Of a DNA stretch of 64,000 nucleotides, positions 15,521 through 25,171 are shown one piece after another. The stretch's first letter is position 1. Each line of letters opens with the position of its first letter. The notes under the pieces were generated by a model. It saw only the letters and a list, made by a program, of their open reading frames with translations. It was not told the DNA's origin and did no database searches. The stretch is from Actimicrobium sp034313845. Lineage in GTDB: Bacteria; Pseudomonadota; Gammaproteobacteria; Burkholderiales; Burkholderiaceae_D. The stretch lies in the NCBI RefSeq assembly GCF_034313845.1, contig NZ_JAVIWN010000003.1, one strand, 5' to 3'. The position numbers and the translations under genes were made by a program.

Positions 15521-17298
15521 CCCGTCCGCCATCACGCAACAGCGCCGCCGGAGCCCGGGTTGCTGCCGCCAAGGGCGCGCCGTTTTCCGCCAGTCCGGTC
15601 CTCGCCGTCAAGCTGTCGGTCTGGCGTTCGCGTGTCGTGCTGTTTGTGCTGTTTGCCGCCTTTGTCACCTTGGCCGGACGGGCTCTGTGGCTGCAGGGGA
15701 TTTCGACCGAGTTCTTGCAAAAGCAGGGTGAGTCGCGTTACGCCCGCACGCTTGAATTACCCGCCACGCGCGGAAAGATCACGGACCGCAATGGCAATGT
15801 GCTGGCCTCATCGATCCCGGTCAAGGCGATCTGGGCGATCCCGGATGATGTCCAGAAGGCACCGAAAGCCAAGCTGCAGCAGCTTGCCAAGTTGCTCGAC
15901 ATGACCGATGCCGAACTCAATCGCAAGCTTGATTCGGATCGTAATTTTGTCTACCTGCAACGTCAGGTAGAAAAGGAAACCACCGACAAGATCGCCCTGC
16001 TCGATATCACGGGTATCGAAACGCGCAAGGAGTACAAGCGTTTCTATCCCGAAGGCGAGGTCATGGCGCATGTGGTCGGGTTCACCAACATCGAGGATGC
16101 CGGTCAGGATGGCATGGAACTGTCGGCGCAAAAAACACTGGCCGGTTCGCTCGGTAGCCGACGCGTCATCAAGGATCGCCTCGGTCGTATCGTCGAAGAC
16201 ATCGGCTCGATTCGCGAGCCTCATGACGGCAAGGATCTGGTGCTGTCGCTTGACAGCAAGATCCAGTACATCGCCTACACGCATCTCAAGGAAGTGGTCG
16301 AGAAATCCAAGGCCAAGGCGGGTGGCGCGATCGTGCTCGATGCAAAGACCGGTGAAATACTGGCGCTGGTCAATTTGCCGACGTACAACCCGAACGATCG
16401 CACCGTGCTGACCGGTGCGCAACTGCGTAACCGCGTGCTGACCGATACCTTCGAGCCCGGCTCGACGCTCAAGCCCTTCACCGTGGCGCTCTCGCTCGAC
16501 ACCCACCACATCACGCCTGACACCGTATTCCAGACTGCGCCAGGAAAAATGACCATCGGTACGGCGACCATCGGTGACGCGCATGCCCACGGACTGCTCA
16601 CCGTTAGCCAGATCATCCAGAAATCGTCGAACATCGGTACCGTCAAGATCGCGCTGCAAATGACGCCGCAGGACATGTGGGAAATGTTCACCACGGTCGG
16701 TTTTGGCCAGCAGCCAAAGGTAGCCTTTCCCGGTGCCGTCGCCGGCCGGGTGCGCTCGTTCAAGAGCTGGCGTCCGATCGAGCAGGCCACGATGAGTTAC
16801 GGTCACGGCATTACCGTGTCGCTGATCCAGCTGGCCAGGGCTTACATGATCTTCGCCCGTGATGGCGACATGATTCCGCTGTCGATTACGAAGGTGTCAC
16901 AGCCGCCCGTCGGACAACAAGTCATCGCCAAAAAAACGGCGATCGAGATGCGTGCCATGCTGGAATCGGTCATTAGTCCCGAGGGCACCGCTCCGCAAGC
17001 CCAGGTGCCCGGTTATCGGGTCGGCGGGAAGACCGGCACCGCACTGAAAGTCGTGGGCGGTCGCTACGTCAACAAGTATGTCGCCTCGTTTGTCGGCTTC
17101 GCACCCGTCTCGGACCCGCGCATCATCGTTGCTGTCATGGTGGATGAGCCCACTGCCTATGGTCACTTCGGCGGGGTCGTTGCCGCACCGGTCTTCGCGG
17201 CCATCACGGCAAACGCGTTGCGGGCAATGAATGTGGTGCCGGATTCCACTGTCACGCGTATCGTGATCCCCGACAATCCGCTACAGGAGAGCCTGTGA
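15517..17298 (+). CDS. ftsI: Peptidoglycan D,D-transpeptidase FtsI (PBP3)
   Basis: The septal class B penicillin-binding protein, which cross-links peptidoglycan at the division site together with FtsW. A protein of 593 residues: a basic cytoplasmic tail, a membrane helix (about 33-52), a dimerisation domain with R-G-K-I-T-D-R-N-G near 85, and a transpeptidase domain with S316-T-L-K319, S370-S-N372 and K505-T-G507. The ATG at 15517 overlaps the ftsL stop; earlier in-frame starts lie inside ftsL and are rejected. Its stop overlaps the murE start (GTGA). Confidence 0.97.
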   Translation: MTRPPSRNSAAGARVAAAKGAPFSASPVLAVKLSVWRSRVVLFVLFAAFVTLAGRALWLQGISTEFLQKQGESRYARTLELPATRGKITDRNGNVLASSIPVKAIWAIPDDVQKAPKAKLQQLAKLLDMTDAELNRKLDSDRNFVYLQRQVEKETTDKIALLDITGIETRKEYKRFYPEGEVMAHVVGFTNIEDAGQDGMELSAQKTLAGSLGSRRVIKDRLGRIVEDIGSIREPHDGKDLVLSLDSKIQYIAYTHLKEVVEKSKAKAGGAIVLDAKTGEILALVNLPTYNPNDRTVLTGAQLRNRVLTDTFEPGSTLKPFTVALSLDTHHITPDTVFQTAPGKMTIGTATIGDAHAHGLLTVSQIIQKSSNIGTVKIALQMTPQDMWEMFTTVGFGQQPKVAFPGAVAGRVRSFKSWRPIEQATMSYGHGITVSLIQLARAYMIFARDGDMIPLSITKVSQPPVGQQVIAKKTAIEMRAMLESVISPEGTAPQAQVPGYRVGGKTGTALKVVGGRYVNKYVASFVGFAPVSDPRIIVAVMVDEPTAYGHFGGVVAAPVFAAITANALRAMNVVPDSTVTRIVIPDNPLQESL

Positions 17299-18833
17299 GC
17301 ACCACGACCGAGCAGATCGTTGACTGGCTACGTGATCGCGCACCGGCTGCCGAATTGTCGTCCGACTCGCGCCGCATTGCCGCTGGTGACGTGTTCTTTG
17401 CCTATCCGGGCGATGAAGCCGATGGTCGTCGCTTCATCGATGATGCGATCGAGCGCGGTGCCGTCGCCATCGTCTGCGAAGCCGAAGGCTTGACGTGGCA
17501 TGGTCCCGCGGATTTTCCGGTGCTTACTGTGGCCGGCCTGAAGGCGTGCGTCGGCCTCGTTGCCGGACTGTGGTACGGCCAGGCCGAGCCGGCATTGTTC
17601 ACGGTTGCCGTCACAGGCACGAACGGCAAGACTTCCTGCAGTCAATGGCTCGCTGCAGCGCTGTCACGCCTGACCGGGCCAAGCGCGGTGATCGGCACGC
17701 TGGGAACCGGACTATTCCGGCGCGGCAGTGTCGATCAGCTTGCCGAAACGGGCTACACCACGCCGGATGCGATTTTGTTGCAGCGCCGTCTGCGCGATCT
17801 GCGTCGAACTGGTGCCACGTCACTGGCGATCGAAGCATCCTCGATCGGACTCGACCAGGGCCGTCTCAATGGCCTGCCCGTCCAGACTGCGCTGTTCACC
17901 AATTTCACCCGCGATCATCTCGATTACCACGGCGACATGGCGACCTACGAAGCGGCCAAAACGCGGCTGTTCGATCAACCCGGTCTGCAGCATGCGGTGC
18001 TCAACCTCGATGATGCGATGGGCCAGCGCCTGCTGGCGCAGTTGCAGCGCAGTGCGCCGCAACTGGCGCTGACCGGTTACACGCTGGCAGCCGCAGAGAC
18101 CGATACCGCGCCCGCCGGTATTCGTGTCCTGCGCGCCGGGGATATTCGCAGCAGCCATGCCGGCACCAGTTTCCAGTTGAGTACGCCGGATGGCACGATG
18201 CTGGTGCGGTCCCGTCTGGTGGGGCATTTCAATGTCAGCAACCTGCTCGGCATCATCGGTGTCTTGCTCGGGCAAGGCCATGCGCTGCGCGCGATCGTCG
18301 ATGCCGTCGAAGCATTGACCGCAGTCCCCGGCCGCATGCAGCAATTCGGTGGCCAGGATGCACCGCTGGTGGTGATCGACTACGCGCACACCCCCGATGC
18401 ACTGGAAAAAACCCTGGTAGCGTTGCGGCAGGTGGCCGACCAGCGACATGGCAAACTCTGGTGCGTGTTCGGTTGCGGCGGCGACCGTGATCCCGGCAAG
18501 CGGCCGCAGATGGGACTGGCCGCACTGGCCGCCGACGCCATCATCGTCACCAGCGACAACCCGCGCAGCGAAGCAGCAGCAGACATCATTGCGCAAATTC
18601 TTCTCGGTATCGCGTCGCACACTGGCAGCCACGCTGCACCGCAAGTTGTCGAAGACCGCGCCGCCGCGATCCTGTGGGCAGTGCGGCACGCCGCCAATGC
18701 AGACGTGATTCTGGTGGCTGGCAAGGGCCATGAAAATTACCAGGAAATCCGGGGCAAGAAATTGCCTTTCCTCGACGCCGATCATGCCGCTCTGGCATTG
18801 GCCACCCGCGCGACGCACAAGGGAACCCGCTGA
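17295..18833 (+). CDS. murE: UDP-MurNAc-L-Ala-D-Glu:meso-diaminopimelate ligase MurE
   Basis: Adds the third residue of the peptidoglycan stem peptide in the cytoplasm. A protein of 512 residues with three Mur ligase domains. The ATP loop T107-G-T-N-G-K-T113 and the D421-N-P-R424 motif are visible; DNPR is the signature for meso-diaminopimelate rather than lysine. The start is GTG 17295, overlapping the ftsI stop and preceded by CAGGAGA. The stop codon shares one base with the murF start. Confidence 0.97.
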   Translation: MSTTTEQIVDWLRDRAPAAELSSDSRRIAAGDVFFAYPGDEADGRRFIDDAIERGAVAIVCEAEGLTWHGPADFPVLTVAGLKACVGLVAGLWYGQAEPALFTVAVTGTNGKTSCSQWLAAALSRLTGPSAVIGTLGTGLFRRGSVDQLAETGYTTPDAILLQRRLRDLRRTGATSLAIEASSIGLDQGRLNGLPVQTALFTNFTRDHLDYHGDMATYEAAKTRLFDQPGLQHAVLNLDDAMGQRLLAQLQRSAPQLALTGYTLAAAETDTAPAGIRVLRAGDIRSSHAGTSFQLSTPDGTMLVRSRLVGHFNVSNLLGIIGVLLGQGHALRAIVDAVEALTAVPGRMQQFGGQDAPLVVIDYAHTPDALEKTLVALRQVADQRHGKLWCVFGCGGDRDPGKRPQMGLAALAADAIIVTSDNPRSEAAADIIAQILLGIASHTGSHAAPQVVEDRAAAILWAVRHAANADVILVAGKGHENYQEIRGKKLPFLDADHAALALATRATHKGTR

Positions 18834-20209
18834 TGAAATCCACACTCTCCGATTTGCAACTCTGGCTGGCGGGTGCCCGCGCCAACGGCGACGCCAGTTT
18901 TGAAGGTATCTCGACCGACAGTCGTACGGCCACTGCCGGCAGCCTGTTCATCGCACTGCGCGGTGAAAAATTTGACGCCCACAAGTTCATGGGTGGCCTG
19001 GCAGCGCGCGGCGTGACTGCCGCAGTCGTCGAGCGCGTGCCGAAAAACCTCGACATTCCCGCCCTCATCGTGCCGGACACCCGTGTGGCACTCGGCGCAA
19101 TCGCCCGTCACTGGCGTCGGCAATTTTCGTTGCCAGTGATTGGCGTCACGGGCAGCAACGGCAAGACCACGGTCAAGGAAATGCTGGCTGCCATCCTTGG
19201 CACGGCACTGGGTGTCGACCATTTTCTGGCGACGCGCGGGAACTTCAATAATGACATCGGTGTCCCGCTGACCGTCCTGCGCCTGCAGACGGGTTGCCGT
19301 GCGGCCGTCATTGAACTCGGCATGAACCATCCGGGCGAGATCGCCCAGTTATCGGTGATCGCCCAGCCAACGCTCGGGCTGGTCAATAATGCCCAGCGCG
19401 AGCATCAGGAATTCATGGTCAGCGTCGAAGCCGTCGCGAAAGAAAATGGTGCCGTCCTCAGCGCGCTGCCCGCCAATGGCATCGCAGTCTTTCCGGCCGA
19501 TGATCCTTATACCCCGCTGTGGCGCGGCCTCGCCGGTGCCATCGGTCAACGCAAGGTAATGACTTTCGGACTGAGTGGTGATGCCGACGTCACCTGCACC
19601 TGGAAAACCAGCGGCTTTGGTAGCGAACTACAAGTACGCGCTGGCGAGCGGACCTTCGCGGTGACGATCGACGCTGCCGGTCAGCACAATGTACGCAACG
19701 CGCTGGCCGCCATCACCTGCGCACTCGGCATCGGCATCGGCATCGATGCGATCGTGCGCGGGCTGGCCGCTTTCGCGCCGGTCAGCGGACGCCTGCAGCG
19801 CAAGCAAGCGATCAACGGTGCGCAAGTCATCGATGACAGTTACAACGCCAATCCGGATTCGGTCCGTGCTGCCATCGACGTCCTGGCACAGGCCCCGTCG
19901 CCACGCGTCCTGGTGCTGGGCGACATGGGTGAAGTCGGCAACGACGGCCGCAAATACCACGAAGAAGTTGGTGCCTACGCACGTGGTCGTGGTGTCCAGC
20001 ACTTGTTGACGATGGGCGTCCTGGCCCAGCACAGCGGCAGCGCGTTCGGCGCGCACGCCAAACATTTCAAGGACATCGAGACCTTGCAGCAAGACCTCGA
20101 TACGCTTGCCACACCCGACTCAACCGTGCTGGTGAAAGGGTCGCGGTTCATGCAAATGGAACGAGTGGTCCTTCATCTGACCGGTCAATCTGCACAGGAA
20201 ACACACTGA
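18833..20209 (+). CDS. murF: UDP-MurNAc-tripeptide:D-Ala-D-Ala ligase MurF
   Basis: Attaches D-Ala-D-Ala to the UDP-MurNAc tripeptide, the last cytoplasmic step of stem peptide synthesis. A protein of 458 residues with the N-terminal substrate domain (STDSRTATAGSLFIALRGEKFDAH split over residues 24-47), the ATP loop GVTGSNGKTTVKEML near 104-118, and the C-terminal domain with DDSYNANPDS near 337. Usual family size. Starts on the murE stop (TGATG). Confidence 0.97.
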   Translation: MKSTLSDLQLWLAGARANGDASFEGISTDSRTATAGSLFIALRGEKFDAHKFMGGLAARGVTAAVVERVPKNLDIPALIVPDTRVALGAIARHWRRQFSLPVIGVTGSNGKTTVKEMLAAILGTALGVDHFLATRGNFNNDIGVPLTVLRLQTGCRAAVIELGMNHPGEIAQLSVIAQPTLGLVNNAQREHQEFMVSVEAVAKENGAVLSALPANGIAVFPADDPYTPLWRGLAGAIGQRKVMTFGLSGDADVTCTWKTSGFGSELQVRAGERTFAVTIDAAGQHNVRNALAAITCALGIGIGIDAIVRGLAAFAPVSGRLQRKQAINGAQVIDDSYNANPDSVRAAIDVLAQAPSPRVLVLGDMGEVGNDGRKYHEEVGAYARGRGVQHLLTMGVLAQHSGSAFGAHAKHFKDIETLQQDLDTLATPDSTVLVKGSRFMQMERVVLHLTGQSAQETH

Positions 20210-20210
20210 C

Positions 20211-21380
20211 ATGCTGCTCTGGCTAGCCCAATATTTTCAGGAATATATTGGCCCCCTCCGGGTCTTTAACTTCATCACGTTTCGCGCTGCGTTTGCCACC
20301 ATGACAGCGCTGGCCATCGGCCTGATCGCCGGGCCAGCCGTCATCCGCATGCTGGCCCGCCTCAAGGTTGGTCAGGCGGTGCGTCATGATGGTCCGCAAA
20401 CCCACCTGATCAAGAACGGCACCCCGACCATGGGCGGCGTGCTGATCCTCATTTCGATCAGCATCTCGACGCTGCTCTGGTCTGACTGGAACAACCGGTT
20501 CATCTGGCCGGTCCTGTTCGTCACACTGGGTTTCGGCGCAATCGGCTGGTTTGATGACTATCGCAAGGTGGTCTACAAAGACCCGCAAGGCATGCCCTCG
20601 CGTGAAAAATATCTGTGGCAATCGCTGATCGGCATTGTCGCTGCGCTGTATCTGGCGTTTTCAGTATCCGCGCCGGGCACTGACCAGTTCCTCGATCTGT
20701 TCGTGGCGTGGGTGCGGTCCGGTTTCAGCATGGACCTGCCGCCCAAGGCCGACCTGATCGTTCCCTTTTTCAAAACCATCAGCTATCCGCTGGGTGTCTG
20801 GGGCTTCATTGCGCTGACCTATTTCGTCATCGTCGGCACCAGTAATGCGGTCAACCTGACCGATGGGCTGGACGGACTGGCGATCATGCCGACCGTGATG
20901 GTGGGAACAGCACTGGGAATATTCGCTTACCTGACCGGTAGTGCTTCGTACTCGAGGTACCTGTTCATTCCGCATATTCCCGGTGCCGGCGAGTTGCTCA
21001 TTTTTTGCGGTGCGATGGCTGGTGCAGGATTGGCCTTCCTCTGGTTCAACGCCCACCCGGCCCAAGTCTTCATGGGGGACGTCGGTGCCCTGGCGCTCGG
21101 TGCCGCGCTGGGCACGATCGCCGTCATCGTGCGACAGGAAATCGTGCTCTTCATCATGGGCGGCATCTTCGTCGTCGAGACCGTCTCGGTCATGGTGCAG
21201 GTGGTGTATTTCAAGTACACCAAAAAACGCTTCGGCGTCGGCAGGCGCGTCTTGCTGATGGCACCGCTGCATCACCATTTTGAACAAAAAGGCTGGAAAG
21301 AAACCCAGGTCGTGGTCCGCTTCTGGATCATCACGATGATGCTGGTGCTGTTCGGCCTGTCGACCCTCAAATTACGCTGA
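20211..21380 (+). CDS. mraY: Phospho-MurNAc-pentapeptide-transferase MraY
   Basis: Integral membrane enzyme that transfers phospho-MurNAc-pentapeptide to undecaprenyl phosphate, forming lipid I. A protein of 389 residues with about ten membrane helices. Conserved motifs include NGTPTMGG (about 71), FDDYRKV, NLTDGLDGLA (about 213) and PLHHHFEQKGW (about 350). It begins one base after the murF stop. 25 bases separate it from murD. Confidence 0.97.
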   Translation: MLLWLAQYFQEYIGPLRVFNFITFRAAFATMTALAIGLIAGPAVIRMLARLKVGQAVRHDGPQTHLIKNGTPTMGGVLILISISISTLLWSDWNNRFIWPVLFVTLGFGAIGWFDDYRKVVYKDPQGMPSREKYLWQSLIGIVAALYLAFSVSAPGTDQFLDLFVAWVRSGFSMDLPPKADLIVPFFKTISYPLGVWGFIALTYFVIVGTSNAVNLTDGLDGLAIMPTVMVGTALGIFAYLTGSASYSRYLFIPHIPGAGELLIFCGAMAGAGLAFLWFNAHPAQVFMGDVGALALGAALGTIAVIVRQEIVLFIMGGIFVVETVSVMVQVVYFKYTKKRFGVGRRVLLMAPLHHHFEQKGWKETQVVVRFWIITMMLVLFGLSTLKLR

Positions 21381-21405
21381 TCATGAAAGGCATCTGACCG
21401 CATCA

Positions 21406-22905
21406 ATGAATTACGCCGGCAAACAGGTATTGGTACTCGGGCTAGGTGAGTCGGGACTGGCAATGGCATTGTGGCTGGCGCGCTGCGGCGCACAGCTGCG
21501 CGTGGCCGATACCCGTGATGCACCGGAACGGCTGGTCGCCTTGCGCGCCGCTCTGCCGGAAGTCGATTTCCGTGCCGGAGAATTCACCGCAGGCCTGCTG
21601 GTTCAAATTGATTTCGTCGCGGTCAGTCCTGGCCTGTCGCCCCGGCGTGAACTGGCGGTCATTGCCGCCGCCGCCGCCGACCTGGCGATCCCGCTGCGGG
21701 GCGAAATCGAACTGTTCGCGCATGCTCTCGCGAGCTTGCGTGAAGAGCGTGCCTACGCGCCAAAACTGATCGCCATCACCGGCACCAATGGCAAGACCAC
21801 CGTCACCAGTCTGGCCGGATTGCTGTGCGAACGCGCTGGTCTGACGGTGCAGGTCGCTGGCAACATCAGCCCGTCGGCGCTCGATGTTCTGCGTGCGTGC
21901 CTCGATGACGACAGCTTGCCGCAAGTCTGGGTACTCGAACTATCGAGCTTCCAGCTGCACACCACGACCAGCTTGCAGGCCGATGCCGCCACCGTACTCA
22001 ATATTTCGCAAGACCATCTCGACTGGCATGGCGACATGGATGCTTACGTCGCCGACAAGGCACGTATTTTTGGCAACGCGACGATCCGCGTGCTCAACCG
22101 CGATGACGCGGCAGTCATGCAACTGGCACATGCCAGCGCACCGACCAGCCTCATTACCTTCGGCAGCGATGAGGCACTGACGCCGGACTGTTTTGGTTTG
22201 CTTACTGAAAACGGCATGCAATGGCTGGCCGTCGCGAACGAAGCCGAAGCCGAAAAGAAACCGTCCAGACGCGGTCTTGCCGAAATCCGTGCAGTGAGCA
22301 GCATGCGTCTGATGCCCGTCGATGCCCTGAAAATCCGTGGCCAGCACAACGCTCTCAATGCACTGGCCGCGCTCGCCTTGTGCCGGGCGATTGGCCTGCC
22401 GCTGGCACCCTTGCTGCACGGTTTGCGCGAGTATCACGGCGAACCGCACCGGGTCGAGCTGGTCACCACGCTGGGCGGCGTCACCTATTTTGATGACAGC
22501 AAAGGTACCAATGTCGGGGCCACGGTCGCGGCGCTCAATGGTCTGGGCCTGCAGCAGCAAGGCAAGCTGCTCCTGATCGCCGGTGGCGAAGGCAAAGGAC
22601 AGGATTTCACGCCGCTGGCCGCACCTGTCGCCAGGCATGCGCGTGCCGTGCTGCTGATCGGCAAAGATGCCGGGTCGATTCGCCTGGCGCTGGCCGGTCA
22701 GGTCGGACTGGTCGACTTGATCGATTGCAGTTCGCTCGACGATGCCGTCGAGCGGGCCGCAGCGCTGGCGCAAACGGGCGATGCGGTGCTGCTGTCGCCG
22801 GCCTGCGCCAGCTTCGACATGTTTCGCAATTACGCCCACCGCGCCGAAGTGTTTGTCGATGCAGTGCGTGAACTGGCGTTGTCGCGTGGCGAGGTGATGC
22901 TATGA
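21406..22905 (+). CDS. murD: UDP-MurNAc-L-Ala:D-glutamate ligase MurD
   Basis: Adds D-glutamate to UDP-MurNAc-L-Ala. A protein of 499 residues, slightly longer than the E. coli enzyme (438) because of an insert around residues 265-300 (EAEAEKKPSRRGLAEIR), a pattern I recall from Burkholderiales MurD. Visible are the N-terminal Rossmann motif VLGLGESGLAMA, the ATP loop G126-T-N-G-K-T131 and the C-terminal YFDDSKGTNVGAT and SPACASFDMF blocks. Overlaps ftsW by ATGA. Confidence 0.96.
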   Translation: MNYAGKQVLVLGLGESGLAMALWLARCGAQLRVADTRDAPERLVALRAALPEVDFRAGEFTAGLLVQIDFVAVSPGLSPRRELAVIAAAAADLAIPLRGEIELFAHALASLREERAYAPKLIAITGTNGKTTVTSLAGLLCERAGLTVQVAGNISPSALDVLRACLDDDSLPQVWVLELSSFQLHTTTSLQADAATVLNISQDHLDWHGDMDAYVADKARIFGNATIRVLNRDDAAVMQLAHASAPTSLITFGSDEALTPDCFGLLTENGMQWLAVANEAEAEKKPSRRGLAEIRAVSSMRLMPVDALKIRGQHNALNALAALALCRAIGLPLAPLLHGLREYHGEPHRVELVTTLGGVTYFDDSKGTNVGATVAALNGLGLQQQGKLLLIAGGEGKGQDFTPLAAPVARHARAVLLIGKDAGSIRLALAGQVGLVDLIDCSSLDDAVERAAALAQTGDAVLLSPACASFDMFRNYAHRAEVFVDAVRELALSRGEVML

Positions 22906-24101
22906 AATTCGCCGCACCGAGCTTCGATCCGGCCAAGGCCGGCAAGACCCTGTCGCAACGGACCACCATGGCGACCTACGACCAGACGCTGGTCTGGGTC
23001 GTACTGTTGCTGATGCTGTTTGGGATGGTGATGGTGTACTCGGCCTCGATCTCGCTGCCGGATTCGCGCAAGTATGCGCAATATTCCAATGCGCATTTCC
23101 TGATCCGCCAGGCCATCTTCATCGTGATCTCGCTGGTCGCCGGCTTGCTGGCTTTCCGCGTCAAGATCGATGACTGGCAAAAGCTCGCGCCGTACCTGTT
23201 CGTCGGAACCCTGATCCTGTTGCTGCTGGTGCTGATTCCGGGTGTCGGCAAGGGTGTCAATGGTGCCCGCCGCTGGTTGTCGTTTCAGGTTTTCAACATA
23301 CAACCGTCCGAACTGATGAAGCTGTTCGTCGTGCTGTACGCCGCGGACTACACGGTGCGCAAGCAGCAATTCATGCACAAGCTGACCAAGGGTTTCCTGC
23401 CGATGGCCGGCGCGGTCGGGCTGGTCGGACTGCTGTTGCTGCTCGAACCCGACCTCGGTGCATTCGGCGTGATCGTCTGCATCGCGATGGGTATTCTGTT
23501 TTTAGGCGGGATCAATGGGGTCTGGTTCGGCGGCATCGGTGCCACGCTGGTGGCCACCTTCAGCCTGGTGATCATGCTTTCGCCGTGGCGACGCGAGCGG
23601 ATTTTTGCCTACCTCAATCCGTGGGCCGAAGAGAACGCGCTTGGCAAGGCTTACCAGTTATCGCATTCGCTGATCGCCTTCGGGCGCGGCGAACTGTTCG
23701 GCGTAGGCCTCGGCGGCAGTGTCGAAAAACTGCATTACCTGCCCGAAGCGCATACCGACTTCCTGCTGGCCGTGATCGGCGAAGAGCTTGGCTTTGTCGG
23801 CGTGCTGGCGGTGGTGGTGATGTTCTACTGGATCATCAAGCGCTCTTTCGAAATTGGCCGTCAGGCCATCGCCATCGACCTGACCTTCGCGGGCCTGACC
23901 GCCAAAGGCATCGGTATCTGGATTGGCGTGCAAACCTTTGTCAACATGGGCGTCAACCTTGGCTTGCTGCCGACCAAAGGACTGACGCTGCCGCTGATGA
24001 GTTACGGCGGTTCCGGCGTGCTGATCAATTGCATCGGCCTGGCCATCCTGCTGCGCATCGATTATGAAAATCGTCTGCGCATGCGCGGAGGTCGCCCATG
24101 A
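22902..24101 (+). CDS. ftsW: Septal peptidoglycan glycosyltransferase FtsW
   Basis: A SEDS-family polymerase that acts with FtsI in septal wall synthesis. A protein of 399 residues with ten membrane helices. SEDS motifs are present: NGARRWLS (about 122), QPSELMKLF, the large periplasmic loop with SLIAFGRGELFGVGLGGS (about 252), and LPLMSYGGSG (about 364). Translationally coupled to murD and murG on either side (ATGA overlaps). Confidence 0.97.
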   Translation: MKFAAPSFDPAKAGKTLSQRTTMATYDQTLVWVVLLLMLFGMVMVYSASISLPDSRKYAQYSNAHFLIRQAIFIVISLVAGLLAFRVKIDDWQKLAPYLFVGTLILLLLVLIPGVGKGVNGARRWLSFQVFNIQPSELMKLFVVLYAADYTVRKQQFMHKLTKGFLPMAGAVGLVGLLLLLEPDLGAFGVIVCIAMGILFLGGINGVWFGGIGATLVATFSLVIMLSPWRRERIFAYLNPWAEENALGKAYQLSHSLIAFGRGELFGVGLGGSVEKLHYLPEAHTDFLLAVIGEELGFVGVLAVVVMFYWIIKRSFEIGRQAIAIDLTFAGLTAKGIGIWIGVQTFVNMGVNLGLLPTKGLTLPLMSYGGSGVLINCIGLAILLRIDYENRLRMRGGRP

Positions 24102-25171
24102 AAAAACTCTTGATCATGGCTGCCGGAACCGGTGGCCACATTTTCCCCGGTCTGGCGATTGCCGACACCATGCGCGCGCGCGGCTGGCAAGTCAGCTGGC
24201 TCGGCACCGAACATGGCATGGAAGGCGAGCTGGTACCGGCCCACGGACTCGAGATGGACCGCATCGCCTTCAGCGGTTTGCGCGGCAAGGGCTGGCAGCA
24301 CACGCTGCGCGGTGCACTCAAACTGGTGAGTAGCTTCTTCACTTGCTTTGGCATTCTTGCGCGCCGCCAGCCTGACGTAGTGCTGGGCATGGGCGGTTAC
24401 GTGACGGTGCCGGGCGGCGCGATGGCGCGCTTGCGCGGCGTACCGCTGGTGCTGCTCAACGCCGATGCGGCATTGCTGCTGTCGAACAAGACGCTGGTGC
24501 CGCTGGCCAGTCGCGTGCTGTTCGGTTTTCCGGCCGACTTCGGCCGTGCTGCCGGCAAAGCCACGGTGACCGGCAATCCGGTGCGTGCCGAAATCCTGCA
24601 ACTGCCGTTGCCCGCAGTGCGCTATGCCGGACGCAGCGGGCCGTTGCAATTGCTGGTGGTCGGCGGCAGCCTCGGTGCCAAAACACTCAATGAGTGTTTG
24701 CCAGCGGCACTGGCCCTGATGCCTGCCGAACAGCGTCCGCGCATCACCCATCAATCCGGCAAGCAGCACATCACGGCGCTGACCGCCGCCTATGCCAAGG
24801 CCGGTGTCGAGGCCGAAGTGGTGGCCTTCATCGACGACATGCCACGTCGTTACGCCGCCGCCGATCTGGTGATTTGCCGCGCCGGCGCAATCACGCTATC
24901 GGAACTGACCGCCGCCGGCGTGGCCAGCGTACTGGTGCCGCTGCTGGCTTCGACCACCACCCATCAGCGCGACAACGCGCGCTGGATGGCCAACCAGCAA
25001 GCAGCCATCCACTTGCCGCAAGCCGACATGCACCCCTTTCAATTAGCCGGGCTGCTCACGGCCATCACGCGCGAACAATGCGCGACGATGGCCCAGGCAG
25101 CCCATGACAACGGACGGCGCGACGCCAACGACGCGATTGCCACCGTCCTCGAAGGATTAGTAAAACCATGA
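24098..25171 (+). CDS. murG: UDP-GlcNAc:lipid I GlcNAc transferase MurG
   Basis: Peripheral membrane GT28 glycosyltransferase that converts lipid I to lipid II. A protein of 357 residues with the G10-T-G-G-H14 loop at the N-terminus, GMGGYVTVPGG (about 98), the second glycine-rich loop VVGGSLGAKTLN (about 188) and the UDP-GlcNAc-binding CRAGAITLSELTAAG (about 265). ATGA overlaps both sides. Confidence 0.97.
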   Translation: MKKLLIMAAGTGGHIFPGLAIADTMRARGWQVSWLGTEHGMEGELVPAHGLEMDRIAFSGLRGKGWQHTLRGALKLVSSFFTCFGILARRQPDVVLGMGGYVTVPGGAMARLRGVPLVLLNADAALLLSNKTLVPLASRVLFGFPADFGRAAGKATVTGNPVRAEILQLPLPAVRYAGRSGPLQLLVVGGSLGAKTLNECLPAALALMPAEQRPRITHQSGKQHITALTAAYAKAGVEAEVVAFIDDMPRRYAAADLVICRAGAITLSELTAAGVASVLVPLLASTTTHQRDNARWMANQQAAIHLPQADMHPFQLAGLLTAITREQCATMAQAAHDNGRRDANDAIATVLEGLVKP